DNA of 40,712 nt, from the NCBI GenBank assembly GCA_003402705.1, contig QQNF01000033.1:1-40712 (forward strand), written 5' to 3'. The stretch's first letter is position 1. Every line of letters begins with the position of its first letter. Positions 7,690 through 16,259 of this stretch are shown in pieces. The stretch comes from Verrucomicrobiota bacterium. Its GTDB lineage: Bacteria; Verrucomicrobiota; Verrucomicrobiia; Verrucomicrobiales; V1-33. The notes below the pieces were generated by a model. The model saw only the letters and a list, made by a program, of their open reading frames with translations. It was not told the DNA's origin and searched no databases. The translations under genes and the position numbers were made by a program.

Positions 7690-10556
7690 CCCCCACCTAC
7701 CCCAAGAAGCTCATCGAAGTCGCGCTGCCGTTGCCGGAGATCAATGACGCGTCGTCGTATGACAAGATGCCGGGCATCGGGCCGCATCCGAAGGGCATTC
7801 ACCACTGGTGGGCGCGGCTGCCGCTGCCTTGTGCGCGGGCGGTGCTGTTTGCGTCTGTGGTCACTGATCCCTCGGATGATCCGGCGTGGAAGGACAAGGG
7901 GGACGCGGAGCAGGACGCGGAGCGGGAGAGGCTCTTTGGCATCCTGCGTCGGCTCATGGGGAAGAAGCTGCACGAGCACCCGGAGGTGTATGAAGAGGCG
8001 CATCAGGAAATGCTGCGCCATTGCGATGGGAAGCTCCCGCCCGTGCTTGATCCCTTTTCCGGCGGTGGCTCGATCCCGCTGGAGGCGGCGCGACTGGGCT
8101 TTGAGGCCCACGCGGCGGACCTCAATCCCGTGGCCGTCCTGCTCAACAAGTGCAATCTCGAACTCGCCCCCCGCTGGGCCGGTCATGCCCCCGTGAACCC
8201 GGATGACCGCGAGCGCGATGTCGGCACCCAGGTCTGGACCGGCACCAAAGGACTGGCCGCCGATGTGCGCTACTATGGCCGCCTCATTCGGGAACGGGCA
8301 CTGGTGAAAACCGGCCATCTTTACCCGAAGGTGAAGTTGCCGGACGAACTGGGAGGCGTTGAGGCCAACGTCACTGCTTGGCTGTGGACAAGAACTGTTG
8401 CCAGTCCAAACCCAGCGGCGCGAGGAAAGCACGTTCCTCTTGTTTCGTCATTTATGCTTGCGACCAAAGTCGGCAGGCAAGCTTGGGCCGAGCTAATTAA
8501 AGACGATAGTATCCCTCAGGGCTGGAGATTTGAAGTGAAGAATGGAAGCCTGACTAAAGAACAAGTATTGAAGGCAAAATTTGGAACTCGTGCTGGTAAG
8601 GCTCAAGATTTTCTCTGCTTCATCACCGGAACCCCTATCCCTCGGAGTTATATTCAGGAAGAAGGGAAGGCCCGCAGGTTGGGGCAAGCGCTAATGGCAG
8701 TTGTTGCCGATGGTGAGCGGAAACGTGTCTATGTTTCACCTGACCACATACAAGAAGACCTCGCTATCAAAGGTCCAGATAAAGACATCGTCGAGGATTC
8801 ACGTTCAACATTTCTCGCTGGTTCACTCCCGAATAGAGCAGGTATTACCGGAGGCGTATGTTCTGCCTACGGTCTGGATACTTGGGGGGAACTATTTACC
8901 TCAAGGCAGATATTCGCTCTCTTGACCGCGAGCGACCTATTGAGAGCCTTGCCAAGTGAAATCAAGCGTGACGCTGAGCTGGCAGGTCTGGGTGGAGATG
9001 TCGCTGAGGCCTATGCCTCGTCAGTGACCACCTTCCTTGCGCTCAATCTCGATAGGTGCGCGGACTTGAACAACGCGCTCTGCACATGGAACTCAAGTGA
9101 TGAAGTGCTCAGAAACCTGTTCAAAAGGCAAGCGCTGCCAATGGTTTGGGACTTCGCAGAAGCTAATTTCCTAGCAGATGTTGTCGGAAGTTGGACAACA
9201 TGCATTGATCGAACGGCAAAATGTATTCTGACCTTATCAAGCGGAGAAACAGGTCACGCCGTGCAAGCTGATGCTGCGAATGCAGCACGTAGCGTGAGCG
9301 GGCTTCTGGTAAGCACCGACCCTCCATATTATGACAATATTGGTTACGCTGCCCTCAGCGATTTCTTCTATGTCTGGCTTCGGCGCTCCATTGGGTCCCT
9401 GCATCCCGAGCTTTTTACGACCATGCTTGCGCCGAAAGACCCCGAACTGACGGCGACACCTGCCCGGTTCGATGGCGATAGGGAGAAGGCAAAGCAGCAC
9501 TTTGAAGCTGGCTTTCGCTCCGCTTTCACAGGGTTGATTCCGCGCCTCAGTGCGGACTTTCCCCTCACGGTCTATTACGCCTTCAAACAATCCGACGATG
9601 AGGACAGCACTGGCGGCGAAGATGGTGAAGAGGCCGGGGCTGTGGACCTTACAACCGGCTGGGAAACATTGTTGGAGGCTTTGATTTCAAGCGGCTTCAC
9701 GATAACGGCTACGTGGCCTATGCGTGCGTCGCAATCCTGGCGAATGGTGGCACAAGGAGCGAATACTCTGGCGTCCTACATTCTACTGGCTTGCCGATTG
9801 CGCCGTTCGGACGCTCCACGGGTCGGACGAAATGCGTTCGTTGCCGAGCTGAAGCGTGAGCTTCCTCCCGCACTTCATCACCTCCAGCAGGGAAACGTGG
9901 CTCCCGTGGACTTTGCTCAGGCAGCCATCGGACCGGGCATGGCGGTATTTTCCCGTTATGAAGCCGTGCTCGAAAGCAGCGGCAAGCCCATGAGTGTGCG
10001 CACCGTGCTCGGAATCATCAATGGCATGAAAGATGAACTGCTTGGTGAGTCCGTCGAAGAACTGGACAAGGACACTCGCTGGGCGGTGCAATGGTTTGGT
10101 GAAGATGGCTTTGAATGGGGAGAATCAGGCAAAGCTAACCTGCTTGCCAATGCTCAGGCTACGTCGATGGATGGTCTTGTGGCCGTCGGCATTCTTGAAG
10201 TCAAAGGCAGCAAGGTTCGGTTGATTGCCCCCGAAGTGCTGCCCGTCGATTGGGACCCCGAGACCGACAAACGACTCACGGTGTGGGAGATGACGCACCA
10301 CCTGCTGCGGGTGTACTATCACGAGCGCAGGGGCGATGCAGCGACAGCGGCGCTGTTGCGCAAGCTCGGGACCAAGGCGGATGTGGCGCGTGATCTGGCC
10401 TACAAGCTGTTTACGGTGTGCGAGAACCGGAAATGGAGCCGTGAGGCTCAGGCGTACAATGCACTTGTGATGGGGTGGCCTGAACTCGTGCGACTGGCAC
10501 GCGAAACGCCGACGGAATCCACATCGCCTGGAGCAACGACCGGCGAGTTGTTTTAA
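7686..10556 (+). CDS. DUF1156 DNA methyltransferase-like protein, anti-phage associated
   Basis: 956 residues. The N-terminus PEINDASSYDKMPG...HPKGIHHWWARLPLP is diagnostic for DUF1156. The SAM-binding motif I DPFSGGGS is at 122-129 and the amino-methyltransferase catalytic motif DPPYYDN at 545-551, about 415 residues apart. The family is annotated as a DNA (probably N6-adenine) methylase of anti-phage loci and occurs with DUF499 ATPases. It could mark self DNA, as methylases do in DISARM-type systems. The start at 7686 is set by ATGA overlap with the PIN gene; no alternative near the conserved N-terminus fits. Composition is mosaic: the first 650 bases are about 60% GC, whereas 8521-8580 has 23 of 60 G+C, so the central, possibly target-recognising, part may have been swapped. 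Confidence 0.9.
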   Translation: MTPTYPKKLIEVALPLPEINDASSYDKMPGIGPHPKGIHHWWARLPLPCARAVLFASVVTDPSDDPAWKDKGDAEQDAERERLFGILRRLMGKKLHEHPEVYEEAHQEMLRHCDGKLPPVLDPFSGGGSIPLEAARLGFEAHAADLNPVAVLLNKCNLELAPRWAGHAPVNPDDRERDVGTQVWTGTKGLAADVRYYGRLIRERALVKTGHLYPKVKLPDELGGVEANVTAWLWTRTVASPNPAARGKHVPLVSSFMLATKVGRQAWAELIKDDSIPQGWRFEVKNGSLTKEQVLKAKFGTRAGKAQDFLCFITGTPIPRSYIQEEGKARRLGQALMAVVADGERKRVYVSPDHIQEDLAIKGPDKDIVEDSRSTFLAGSLPNRAGITGGVCSAYGLDTWGELFTSRQIFALLTASDLLRALPSEIKRDAELAGLGGDVAEAYASSVTTFLALNLDRCADLNNALCTWNSSDEVLRNLFKRQALPMVWDFAEANFLADVVGSWTTCIDRTAKCILTLSSGETGHAVQADAANAARSVSGLLVSTDPPYYDNIGYAALSDFFYVWLRRSIGSLHPELFTTMLAPKDPELTATPARFDGDREKAKQHFEAGFRSAFTGLIPRLSADFPLTVYYAFKQSDDEDSTGGEDGEEAGAVDLTTGWETLLEALISSGFTITATWPMRASQSWRMVAQGANTLASYILLACRLRRSDAPRVGRNAFVAELKRELPPALHHLQQGNVAPVDFAQAAIGPGMAVFSRYEAVLESSGKPMSVRTVLGIINGMKDELLGESVEELDKDTRWAVQWFGEDGFEWGESGKANLLANAQATSMDGLVAVGILEVKGSKVRLIAPEVLPVDWDPETDKRLTVWEMTHHLLRVYYHERRGDAATAALLRKLGTKADVARDLAYKLFTVCENRKWSREAQAYNALVMGWPELVRLARETPTESTSPGATTGELF

Positions 10557-10575
10557 TTTTTAAATTTCCCACATC

Positions 10576-13500
10576 ATGGCACTCACGAATCACGAACGCG
10601 TTGGCAAGGCACTTGAGCTTTTGAGGGATGGACTGCGACCCTTTGTGGAGCGGGAATTGAGAACGTGCTGGGGTGAGAGGTGGCCGCAGGAGGTGAAGAG
10701 TGTCCTGAGCGATACCCGGCTGGCGGGACTGGCGTCGGAGCCGACGGCTGATGCCGCGGGTTTGCTGGTGATTATGGATCGGGTGTGGAAGGAGGTGTTT
10801 GCGATGACCTTGGGCAAAGCGGAGCGCAGCATGATCAATGAACTGCTTGCGGTGCGGAATGAGTGGGCGCACCAGAAGCCCTTCAGCGGTGACAACACTT
10901 ACCGTGCGCTGGATACGGCGGCGCGAGTGCTGACCTCGATCAGTGCGCCGCAGGCAGACGAGGTAGAGCGTGCGAAGATGGAACTGCTGAGGGTGAGATT
11001 TGATGAGCAAGCCCGGCGGGAGCGGCGGCGCAGCTCCAGCATTGGTCTGGAGACGCCGGTGGCGGGTGCGCTGAAGCCGTGGCGAGAGGTGGTGAATCCG
11101 CACAAGGATGTGGCGAGCGGGAAGTACCAGCAGGCGGAGTTTGCTGCTGACCTCTGGCAAGTGCATATCGGCGAAGGCTCGGACGAGTACCGGAATCCGG
11201 CGGAGTTCTTTCGGCGCACCTTTCTGACGGAGAGCCTTAAAGGCCTGCTCGTCGGAGCCCTGCAACGCCTCTGCGGAGCGGGTGGTGACCCTGTGGTGCA
11301 GCTCCAGACGAATTTCGGCGGGGGCAAGACGCACTCGATGCTGGCGCTTTATCACTTGTTCTCGGGTACGCCATTGAGCGAGCTGCTGGATGTGGAGACA
11401 CTGGCTGACGAGGCGGGTGTGACGTCCGTTCCGGAGGTGAGACGCGTCGTGCTGGTGGGGAACAAGATTTCTCCAGGGAATCCATCGGTGAAGAAGGATG
11501 GTACGGTGGTGCGAACGCTCTGGGGTGAACTGGCCTGGCAGCTTGGTGGCAAGGTTGCGTATGGCCGCATTGCTGCTGACGATGAGAAGGCCACGAGCCC
11601 GGGCGATGTGCTGCGGGAGCTTTTCAATGAATACGGCCCGTGCCTGATTCTTGTGGATGAGTGGGTGGCTTACGCGCGACAGCTTCACCATGAAACGAAG
11701 GACTTGCCGGGCGGCGACTTCGAGACGCATTTTTCGTTTGCTCAGGCGCTGACTGAATCTGCGAAGCTGGCGAGGCAATGCCTGCTGGTGGTGAGCCTAC
11801 CAGCGTCCGACACGACGGGATCACCGCATACGCAGAGCGATGATCTCGAGGTGGGAGGAGAGCGTGGACGCGCCGCGCTGGATCGCCTGCGGAATGCGAT
11901 TGGGCGCGTGGAGGCCTCGTGGCGTCCAGCGAGTGTGGATGAGGGCTTTGAGATTGTGCGGCGGCGTCTTTTTGAGCCCTTGGTGACGAGGGAGCAGTTT
12001 GTGGGGCGTGACACCGTGGCTCAGGCCTTCTTTAACACGTACCGCACGCAGAAGGCGGAGTTCCCGTCGGAATGTTCCGGCGGTGACTACGAGAAGCGGA
12101 TGAAGGCGGCCTACCCGATCCATCCGGAACTCTTCAATCGCCTGTATTCCGACTGGTCCACGCTGGTGAAGTTCCAGCGGACCCGTGGCGTGCTGCGCCT
12201 GATGGCTGCGGTGATTCACAGCTTGTGGGAGAAGGGCGACCAGAGCCCGATGATCCTGCCATGCCATGTGCCGATTGATGATCCGCGCGTGCAGTTTGAA
12301 CTGACCCGCTACCTTTCCGACAACTGGGTGCCGGTGATCGAGAAAGACGTGGATGGTCCAAACTCCCTGCCACTTCGTATGGATGGCGAAGTTCCGAATC
12401 TGGGAAAATTCTCTGCGCATCGGCGAGTGGCCCGCACGATCTACATGGGATCGGCGCCGACAGCCAAGGCTGCGCATGTCGGTCTGGAAGACCAGTCGGT
12501 GAAACTTGGCTGCGTGATGCCGGGTGAAGCCTGCTCGACATTCGGTGACGCCCTGCGCCGCCTTACCGGAGCAGCGACTTATTTGTATCACGACAGCAGC
12601 CGGTACTGGTATTCCACGCAGCCAACAGTGACGAAGCTGGCGGAGGATCGAGCGGAGCAACTGAAGGCGGATCCTGAGGCCGTGGTGAAGGAACTGGAGC
12701 GGCGCATCCGACGTGACCTGACAAATCGAGGCGACTTTGCGGGCACCCATCCGATGCCAAAGTCCGGCAATGACGTAGCGGACGATCCTCACGCGAGACT
12801 GGTGGTGCTGGGACTTGAGTCTCCGTACTCCAAAGAAGGTGAAAGTGCTGCGTTGAACGCTGCAAAGCTCATTCTGGAGTCGAAGGGCAGTTCTCCGCGG
12901 CTTTATCGCAATGCCCTTGTGTTCCTCGCGGTGGACAAGGCTAAGCTCCAGGACCTTGATGAGTCGATTCGGCGCTATCTTGCCTGGGATTCAATTGTCG
13001 TCGAGACTGGTGACCTTGATCTTTCGGCTCACCAGGCCAAGCAGGCGGTGACCCAAAGACAGGCCGCCAGCAGCGTGGCGGATTCGAGGATTCCGGAGGC
13101 CTACCAGTGGCTGCTGGTGCCTGCTCAGGGCACGCCACAGAGCCCGATGGAATGGACTCCGTTCCGACTCAGCGGGCAGGAGGCACTGGCTCCGCGTGCG
13201 AGTAAGAAGCTCCGCAACGACGAGATGCTGGTCACTGGATTGGCGGGCACGCGATTGCGCCTTGAGCTCGATAATGTGCCACTCTGGCGTGGGAACCACG
13301 TCATGATCAAGCAACTGATCGAGGATTTTGGCCGGTACACCTATTTGCCTCGACTACGCGATTCACGCGTGCTGATTGACGCGGTACGGGAAGGCTTGGG
13401 ATTGCTGATGTGGGCTCAAGAGAGCTTCGCGTATGCTGAGATCTTTGATGAGACCAAAGGCCGATACCTTGGATTGCGGTATGGTCAAAACGTGAGTGTG

Positions 13501-13917
13501 TCCGAGGACAGCGTGTTTGGCGTGCTGGTGAAACCGGAGGCAGCGCTAAGGCAAGTTGAGGCGGACCGGCCGGGTCCCGAGATTTCCAAGGTTGGAGATG
13601 CCACTGCTGGCGATGCGTCGGCGCAGCCGCCATTGGGTCCGGTATCACCGGCGGGGCAAGGAAAGCCGGAGGATGTTGCCAAGCCCAAGCGTTTTCATGG
13701 TACGGTGACGCTTGATCCCCAACGAGTGGGGCGTGATGCAGCAAAGATTGCGGAAGAGGTGATCGCCCACATTTCCAGCCTGGTCGGGGCCGATGTTACG
13801 GTTCGCCTTGATATTGAAGCTCTTATTCCGTCGGGGGTGCCCGACAACGTAGTGCGCACGGTTACCGAAAACGCCCGGACCCTTAAGTTCAAGAGCCATG
13901 GCTTTGAGATGGAGTGA
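10576..13917 (+). CDS. DUF499 ATPase with N-terminal Swt1/HEPN-like domain, anti-phage associated
   Basis: 1113 residues. The N-terminal 120 residues (HERVGKALELLRDGLRPFVE) resemble the Swt1-type HEPN domain and contain R94-N-E-W-A-H99, an Rx4H motif of HEPN ribonucleases. DUF499 follows, with P-loop FGGGKTH at 247-253 and Walker B LILVDEW at 357-363, then a long C-terminal region ending in a small domain that starts RFHGTVTLDP. DUF499 proteins are large AAA-like/STAND-like ATPases found beside DUF1156 methylases in anti-phage loci. It follows DUF1156 after a 19-base AT-rich gap, the only non-overlapping joint downstream of 6768, and is the last gene of the block. Whether the HEPN domain cuts RNA here is inference. 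Confidence 0.88.
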   Translation: MALTNHERVGKALELLRDGLRPFVERELRTCWGERWPQEVKSVLSDTRLAGLASEPTADAAGLLVIMDRVWKEVFAMTLGKAERSMINELLAVRNEWAHQKPFSGDNTYRALDTAARVLTSISAPQADEVERAKMELLRVRFDEQARRERRRSSSIGLETPVAGALKPWREVVNPHKDVASGKYQQAEFAADLWQVHIGEGSDEYRNPAEFFRRTFLTESLKGLLVGALQRLCGAGGDPVVQLQTNFGGGKTHSMLALYHLFSGTPLSELLDVETLADEAGVTSVPEVRRVVLVGNKISPGNPSVKKDGTVVRTLWGELAWQLGGKVAYGRIAADDEKATSPGDVLRELFNEYGPCLILVDEWVAYARQLHHETKDLPGGDFETHFSFAQALTESAKLARQCLLVVSLPASDTTGSPHTQSDDLEVGGERGRAALDRLRNAIGRVEASWRPASVDEGFEIVRRRLFEPLVTREQFVGRDTVAQAFFNTYRTQKAEFPSECSGGDYEKRMKAAYPIHPELFNRLYSDWSTLVKFQRTRGVLRLMAAVIHSLWEKGDQSPMILPCHVPIDDPRVQFELTRYLSDNWVPVIEKDVDGPNSLPLRMDGEVPNLGKFSAHRRVARTIYMGSAPTAKAAHVGLEDQSVKLGCVMPGEACSTFGDALRRLTGAATYLYHDSSRYWYSTQPTVTKLAEDRAEQLKADPEAVVKELERRIRRDLTNRGDFAGTHPMPKSGNDVADDPHARLVVLGLESPYSKEGESAALNAAKLILESKGSSPRLYRNALVFLAVDKAKLQDLDESIRRYLAWDSIVVETGDLDLSAHQAKQAVTQRQAASSVADSRIPEAYQWLLVPAQGTPQSPMEWTPFRLSGQEALAPRASKKLRNDEMLVTGLAGTRLRLELDNVPLWRGNHVMIKQLIEDFGRYTYLPRLRDSRVLIDAVREGLGLLMWAQESFAYAEIFDETKGRYLGLRYGQNVSVSEDSVFGVLVKPEAALRQVEADRPGPEISKVGDATAGDASAQPPLGPVSPAGQGKPEDVAKPKRFHGTVTLDPQRVGRDAAKIAEEVIAHISSLVGADVTVRLDIEALIPSGVPDNVVRTVTENARTLKFKSHGFEME

Positions 13918-13931
13918 AGCGCCAGCCGTTT

Positions 13932-13945
13932 GGCAGGTGTCTGCC
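13932..13945. terminator. Small hairpin between convergent genes
   Basis: GGCAG-GTGT-CTGCC is a perfect 5-bp stem with a 4-base loop in the 42-base gap between the convergent DUF499 gene and the ECF operon. There is no T-run, so an intrinsic terminator is only possible, not shown. Confidence 0.3.
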
Positions 13946-13959
13946 GAGTTCCGCTAGGG

Positions 13960-14787
13960 TCAGTCGAGGGTATCGGGGCCGGAGAATTCTTTGGTTTCCG
14001 GGGAATCCGGGGTGGTGGGGGTGGAGCCTTCGATGGTGGGGAGGGATTCGTCCGGGAGGAGTTGGGGGATGATTTCTTCCCACCATGCGGATTTGTCCAT
14101 TTCGTCGGCGAGGAGGGCTTCCTGTTGTTCCGGGGTGAGGAAGGGGAGGATGGAGGAGAGGGCGTCGGATTCCGCTGGGGCTGGGGAGGGGGCGGAGTCG
14201 GTGGTGGGGGAGTCCGCGGTGGAGGCGGAGGGAGAACTTGTGTTGGCGGAGGGGGCCGGGGATTGGGCGGGATCGGAGGACGGTGAGGAGGAACCTGCGG
14301 TCGGGGAGGAGACGGCACCTGCGGTGGCCATGCCGGGGACCCAGTGAGGGGAGCGGGAGGCGAGGGCGTTGAAGACCTGGTCCTGCTGGGCGTCGGTGAG
14401 ATTGAGGAGGGAGACGAGACGGCGGAGGTCGTGATTGGTTTCCTGTTCGATGCGGGCGGCGCGGGCGACGAGTTCGTCGTGGGAGAGGGCTGGGGCGGCG
14501 GTGGGGGAGGGCGCGGCGGGGGAGGGGTTGCCTTGGTGGGTGGGGAGGAGAGAGGAGGAAGAGCGGTTGGGGGCGGCGGTCGTCGCGGTGGCCGTGGTGT
14601 CTGCGAGGGGCGGGGCGGTGATGGGTTGGGAGGAAGGGGTGCGCGAGCGGAGCGGGCGCTGGGGTTTGGCGGGTTGGGAGGCGGTGTCGGGTTTGGCCGG
14701 GTTTGAGGGGCCCATGGCGTACCATGCGGCGGCGGCGGCGAGGGCGGCGACGAGACTGCCAGCGGCGAAGAGGTGGGTAGAGGACAC
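13960..14787 (-). CDS. Membrane-anchored proline/serine/alanine-rich protein of an ECF operon
   Basis: 275 residues, family not recognised. A hydrophobic segment at residues 5-24 is an uncleaved anchor or signal peptide. Residues 30-100 are a low-complexity Pro/Ser/Thr/Ala linker, 101-145 a predicted helical segment (LSHDELVARAARIEQE, LNLTDAQQDQVFNAL), then a second low-complexity linker and a C-terminal helical piece (LTPEQQEALL, AWWEEIIPQLL). The helical LTxxQ pattern resembles Spy/CnrX-type periplasmic proteins and the LSPSQ pattern of the neighbouring 155-residue protein. It is the last gene of the sigma operon, 16 bases after the previous one. A periplasmic or envelope-stress role is inferred from context. 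Confidence 0.75.
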   Translation of the reverse strand: MSSTHLFAAGSLVAALAAAAAWYAMGPSNPAKPDTASQPAKPQRPLRSRTPSSQPITAPPLADTTATATTAAPNRSSSSLLPTHQGNPSPAAPSPTAAPALSHDELVARAARIEQETNHDLRRLVSLLNLTDAQQDQVFNALASRSPHWVPGMATAGAVSSPTAGSSSPSSDPAQSPAPSANTSSPSASTADSPTTDSAPSPAPAESDALSSILPFLTPEQQEALLADEMDKSAWWEEIIPQLLPDESLPTIEGSTPTTPDSPETKEFSGPDTLD

Positions 14788-14803
14788 GGCGGGGAGGGGT
14801 TGT

Positions 14804-15271
14804 TCAGACGTTGTCTGATTTGAGGAGGGGCGAGGCGTCTGGGAGGTCCTTGAGGAGCGGGGCGAATTTTTCGGTGATGAGGGTGCGGAGTTTTTCCCGG
14901 CTGGCCTTCAGGCGGGAGCGTTGGGCGTCGGCGAGCGTGAGATCCTTGGAGAGTATATCATGGGCTTCCAGTAAGCGAAGATGAATCTGGAAGAGGGCGC
15001 GGTCGCGTTCGAGGAAGATGCCGCGGGAGACCGTGGTGAGGTGGGAGCGGACGAGAGAGGATTGGGAGGGGGAGAGGGAGAGATCGCGTTCGAGGGCGAG
15101 ACTGGCGTGGGAGGCCCATTCGTCTGCGGAGTGGGAGGATTCCTGGCGGGTGGTGGCTGGGGCGGGTTGGCGCGACGAGCCGAGGCGGTAGCCGAGGGCT
15201 AGGCCAGCGGCGAAGAGCGTGCCGAGGCTGAGGACGAGCGAGAGCGAGCGCTGGACCGCCGGGGAGAGCAT
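14804..15271 (-). CDS. Periplasmic CnrX/ZraP-like helical protein
   Basis: 155 residues: a membrane anchor at residues 9-28 (LSLVLSLGTLFAAGLALGY), then an almost entirely helical periplasmic region with LSPSQ, a long heptad-rich hairpin (IFLERDRALFQIHLRLLEAH) and LTLADAQRSRL. Length and layout match the heavy-metal-resistance / ZraP-CnrX superfamily, whose members sense metal or envelope stress and relay it to an anti-sigma factor. The start at ATG 15271 lies 5 bases after the stop of the anti-sigma candidate; codons further upstream belong to that gene in another frame. No obvious histidine cluster for metal binding is visible, so a metal ligand is not claimed. Confidence 0.72.
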   Translation of the reverse strand: MLSPAVQRSLSLVLSLGTLFAAGLALGYRLGSSRQPAPATTRQESSHSADEWASHASLALERDLSLSPSQSSLVRSHLTTVSRGIFLERDRALFQIHLRLLEAHDILSKDLTLADAQRSRLKASREKLRTLITEKFAPLLKDLPDASPLLKSDNV

Positions 15272-15276
15272 GGGGA

Positions 15277-15576
15277 TTAGAGGGAAGGGATGCCGAGGGA
15301 GGGGGCGTTGAGGAGCGGCTGGGAATCGGCGGATTCGCTGGGGGAGAAGAGGAGGAAGAGGGCGACGGCGGCGAGGGAGGTGAGGGCGGCGCGGAGGGAC
15401 CAGATGGACCAGAAGCGGACGGGGTCTTCGCGGCGGAGGGCGGCCCAGCGTGCGACTGTGCGGGTGGCGAAGCCGGGTGGGAGTGGTTCGTCGAGGGAGA
15501 TGGGGGAGGTGGCATCGACGCGGCGGCGAGCGGCGGCGAGGTGGTCCCATGGGGAGGGAGGAAGGGGAGCGTTCAT
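15277..15576 (-). CDS. Single-pass membrane protein, candidate anti-sigma factor
   Basis: 99 residues: about 57 cytoplasmic residues (PWDHLAAARRRVDA), one membrane segment near 58-78 (WSIWSLRAALTSLAAVALFLL) and a short periplasmic tail. This topology, and its place directly after the ECF sigma gene with ATGA overlap (15573-15576), are typical of anti-sigma factors. The zinc anti-sigma HxxxCxxC motif is absent. Not recognised as a named family; function is inferred from context. Confidence 0.72.
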   Translation of the reverse strand: MNAPLPPSPWDHLAAARRRVDATSPISLDEPLPPGFATRTVARWAALRREDPVRFWSIWSLRAALTSLAAVALFLLFSPSESADSQPLLNAPSLGIPSL

Positions 15577-16172
15577 GATTTGAGGCCGGATTCGAGGCGC
15601 TGGAGGGTTTCGTTGAGTTTACGGCGGGCGCGCATGGCGGTTACTTTGACCTTGCTGAGGCCCCAGCCGGTGAGGTCGGAGATTTCGCGGACGGATTTCT
15701 GTTCGAGGTCGAGGAGACGGAGGACAGTTTGTTCGGTGGGATTGAGCGTGTCGAGGAGCTTATCGACGACCTCGCGGCCGTCTGAGTCTGCGGGATCCGA
15801 GGAATGTTCCGGGTGGGCGATGGAGTTTTCGAGGAATTCGGCTTCGTCTTCGGAGAGGTCGGCGAAGCGGATTTCGGGGCGGATTTTCTGACGCCGGAGA
15901 CGATCGACGCAGGTATTGACGGTGATGCGGGCGACCCAGTGGGGGAAAGGTTGGTCGGCGCGGAACGAGTCGATGCGGGTGAAGACCTTGAGGAAAACAT
16001 CCTGAGTGACGTCCTGTTCGTCGGTGGCGCGGGGGAGATGGGAGCGGACGATGCGGATGACGTGCGGGTAGAGGGCCTCGACGAGAGAGCGTGCTGCGGA
16101 TTCGCTCCCGTTGCGGACGAGGGCGACGAGGCGGTCCCAGTCCGCAGGGGGAGAGGCATCTGGGTGCAGCAT
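15573..16172 (-). CDS. ECF RNA polymerase sigma factor
   Basis: 199 residues with both ECF domains: sigma2 at about 29-95 (DEQDVTQDVFLKVF, then WVARITVNTCVDRLRRQK) and sigma4 at about 141-193 (LNPTEQTVLRLLDLE, REISDLTGWGLSKVKVTAMRARRKL). It directs RNA polymerase to a small regulon, probably including its own operon. It is the first of four tightly packed minus-strand genes with a membrane anti-sigma candidate and a CnrX-like sensor, so the signal is likely periplasmic. It starts at ATG 16172; the 87 bases upstream hold no gene. Confidence 0.93.
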   Translation of the reverse strand: MLHPDASPPADWDRLVALVRNGSESAARSLVEALYPHVIRIVRSHLPRATDEQDVTQDVFLKVFTRIDSFRADQPFPHWVARITVNTCVDRLRRQKIRPEIRFADLSEDEAEFLENSIAHPEHSSDPADSDGREVVDKLLDTLNPTEQTVLRLLDLEQKSVREISDLTGWGLSKVKVTAMRARRKLNETLQRLESGLKS

Positions 16173-16259
16173 GAGGGCATTTGGGACTGGAGACGCAGGG
16201 CTGGGGAGTTGGTCACAGACAGAAATGCGGAAAAGTGGTGGGGAGGGGAGGGAGTTGGG

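Noticed and set aside
10411..12792. Long minus-strand open frames (455 and 323 codons) opposite DUF1156/DUF499
   Set aside because: Arg/His/Gln-rich translations with no motifs, fully antisense to recognised genes.
1692..13917. Calling the block classical DISARM
   Set aside because: No DrmA, DrmB (DUF1998) or DrmC (phospholipase D) gene is present, and the methylase is DUF1156-type.
13930..14818. Gly/Glu-rich plus-strand open frames
   Set aside because: Shadows of the Pro/Ser/Ala-rich minus-strand protein.
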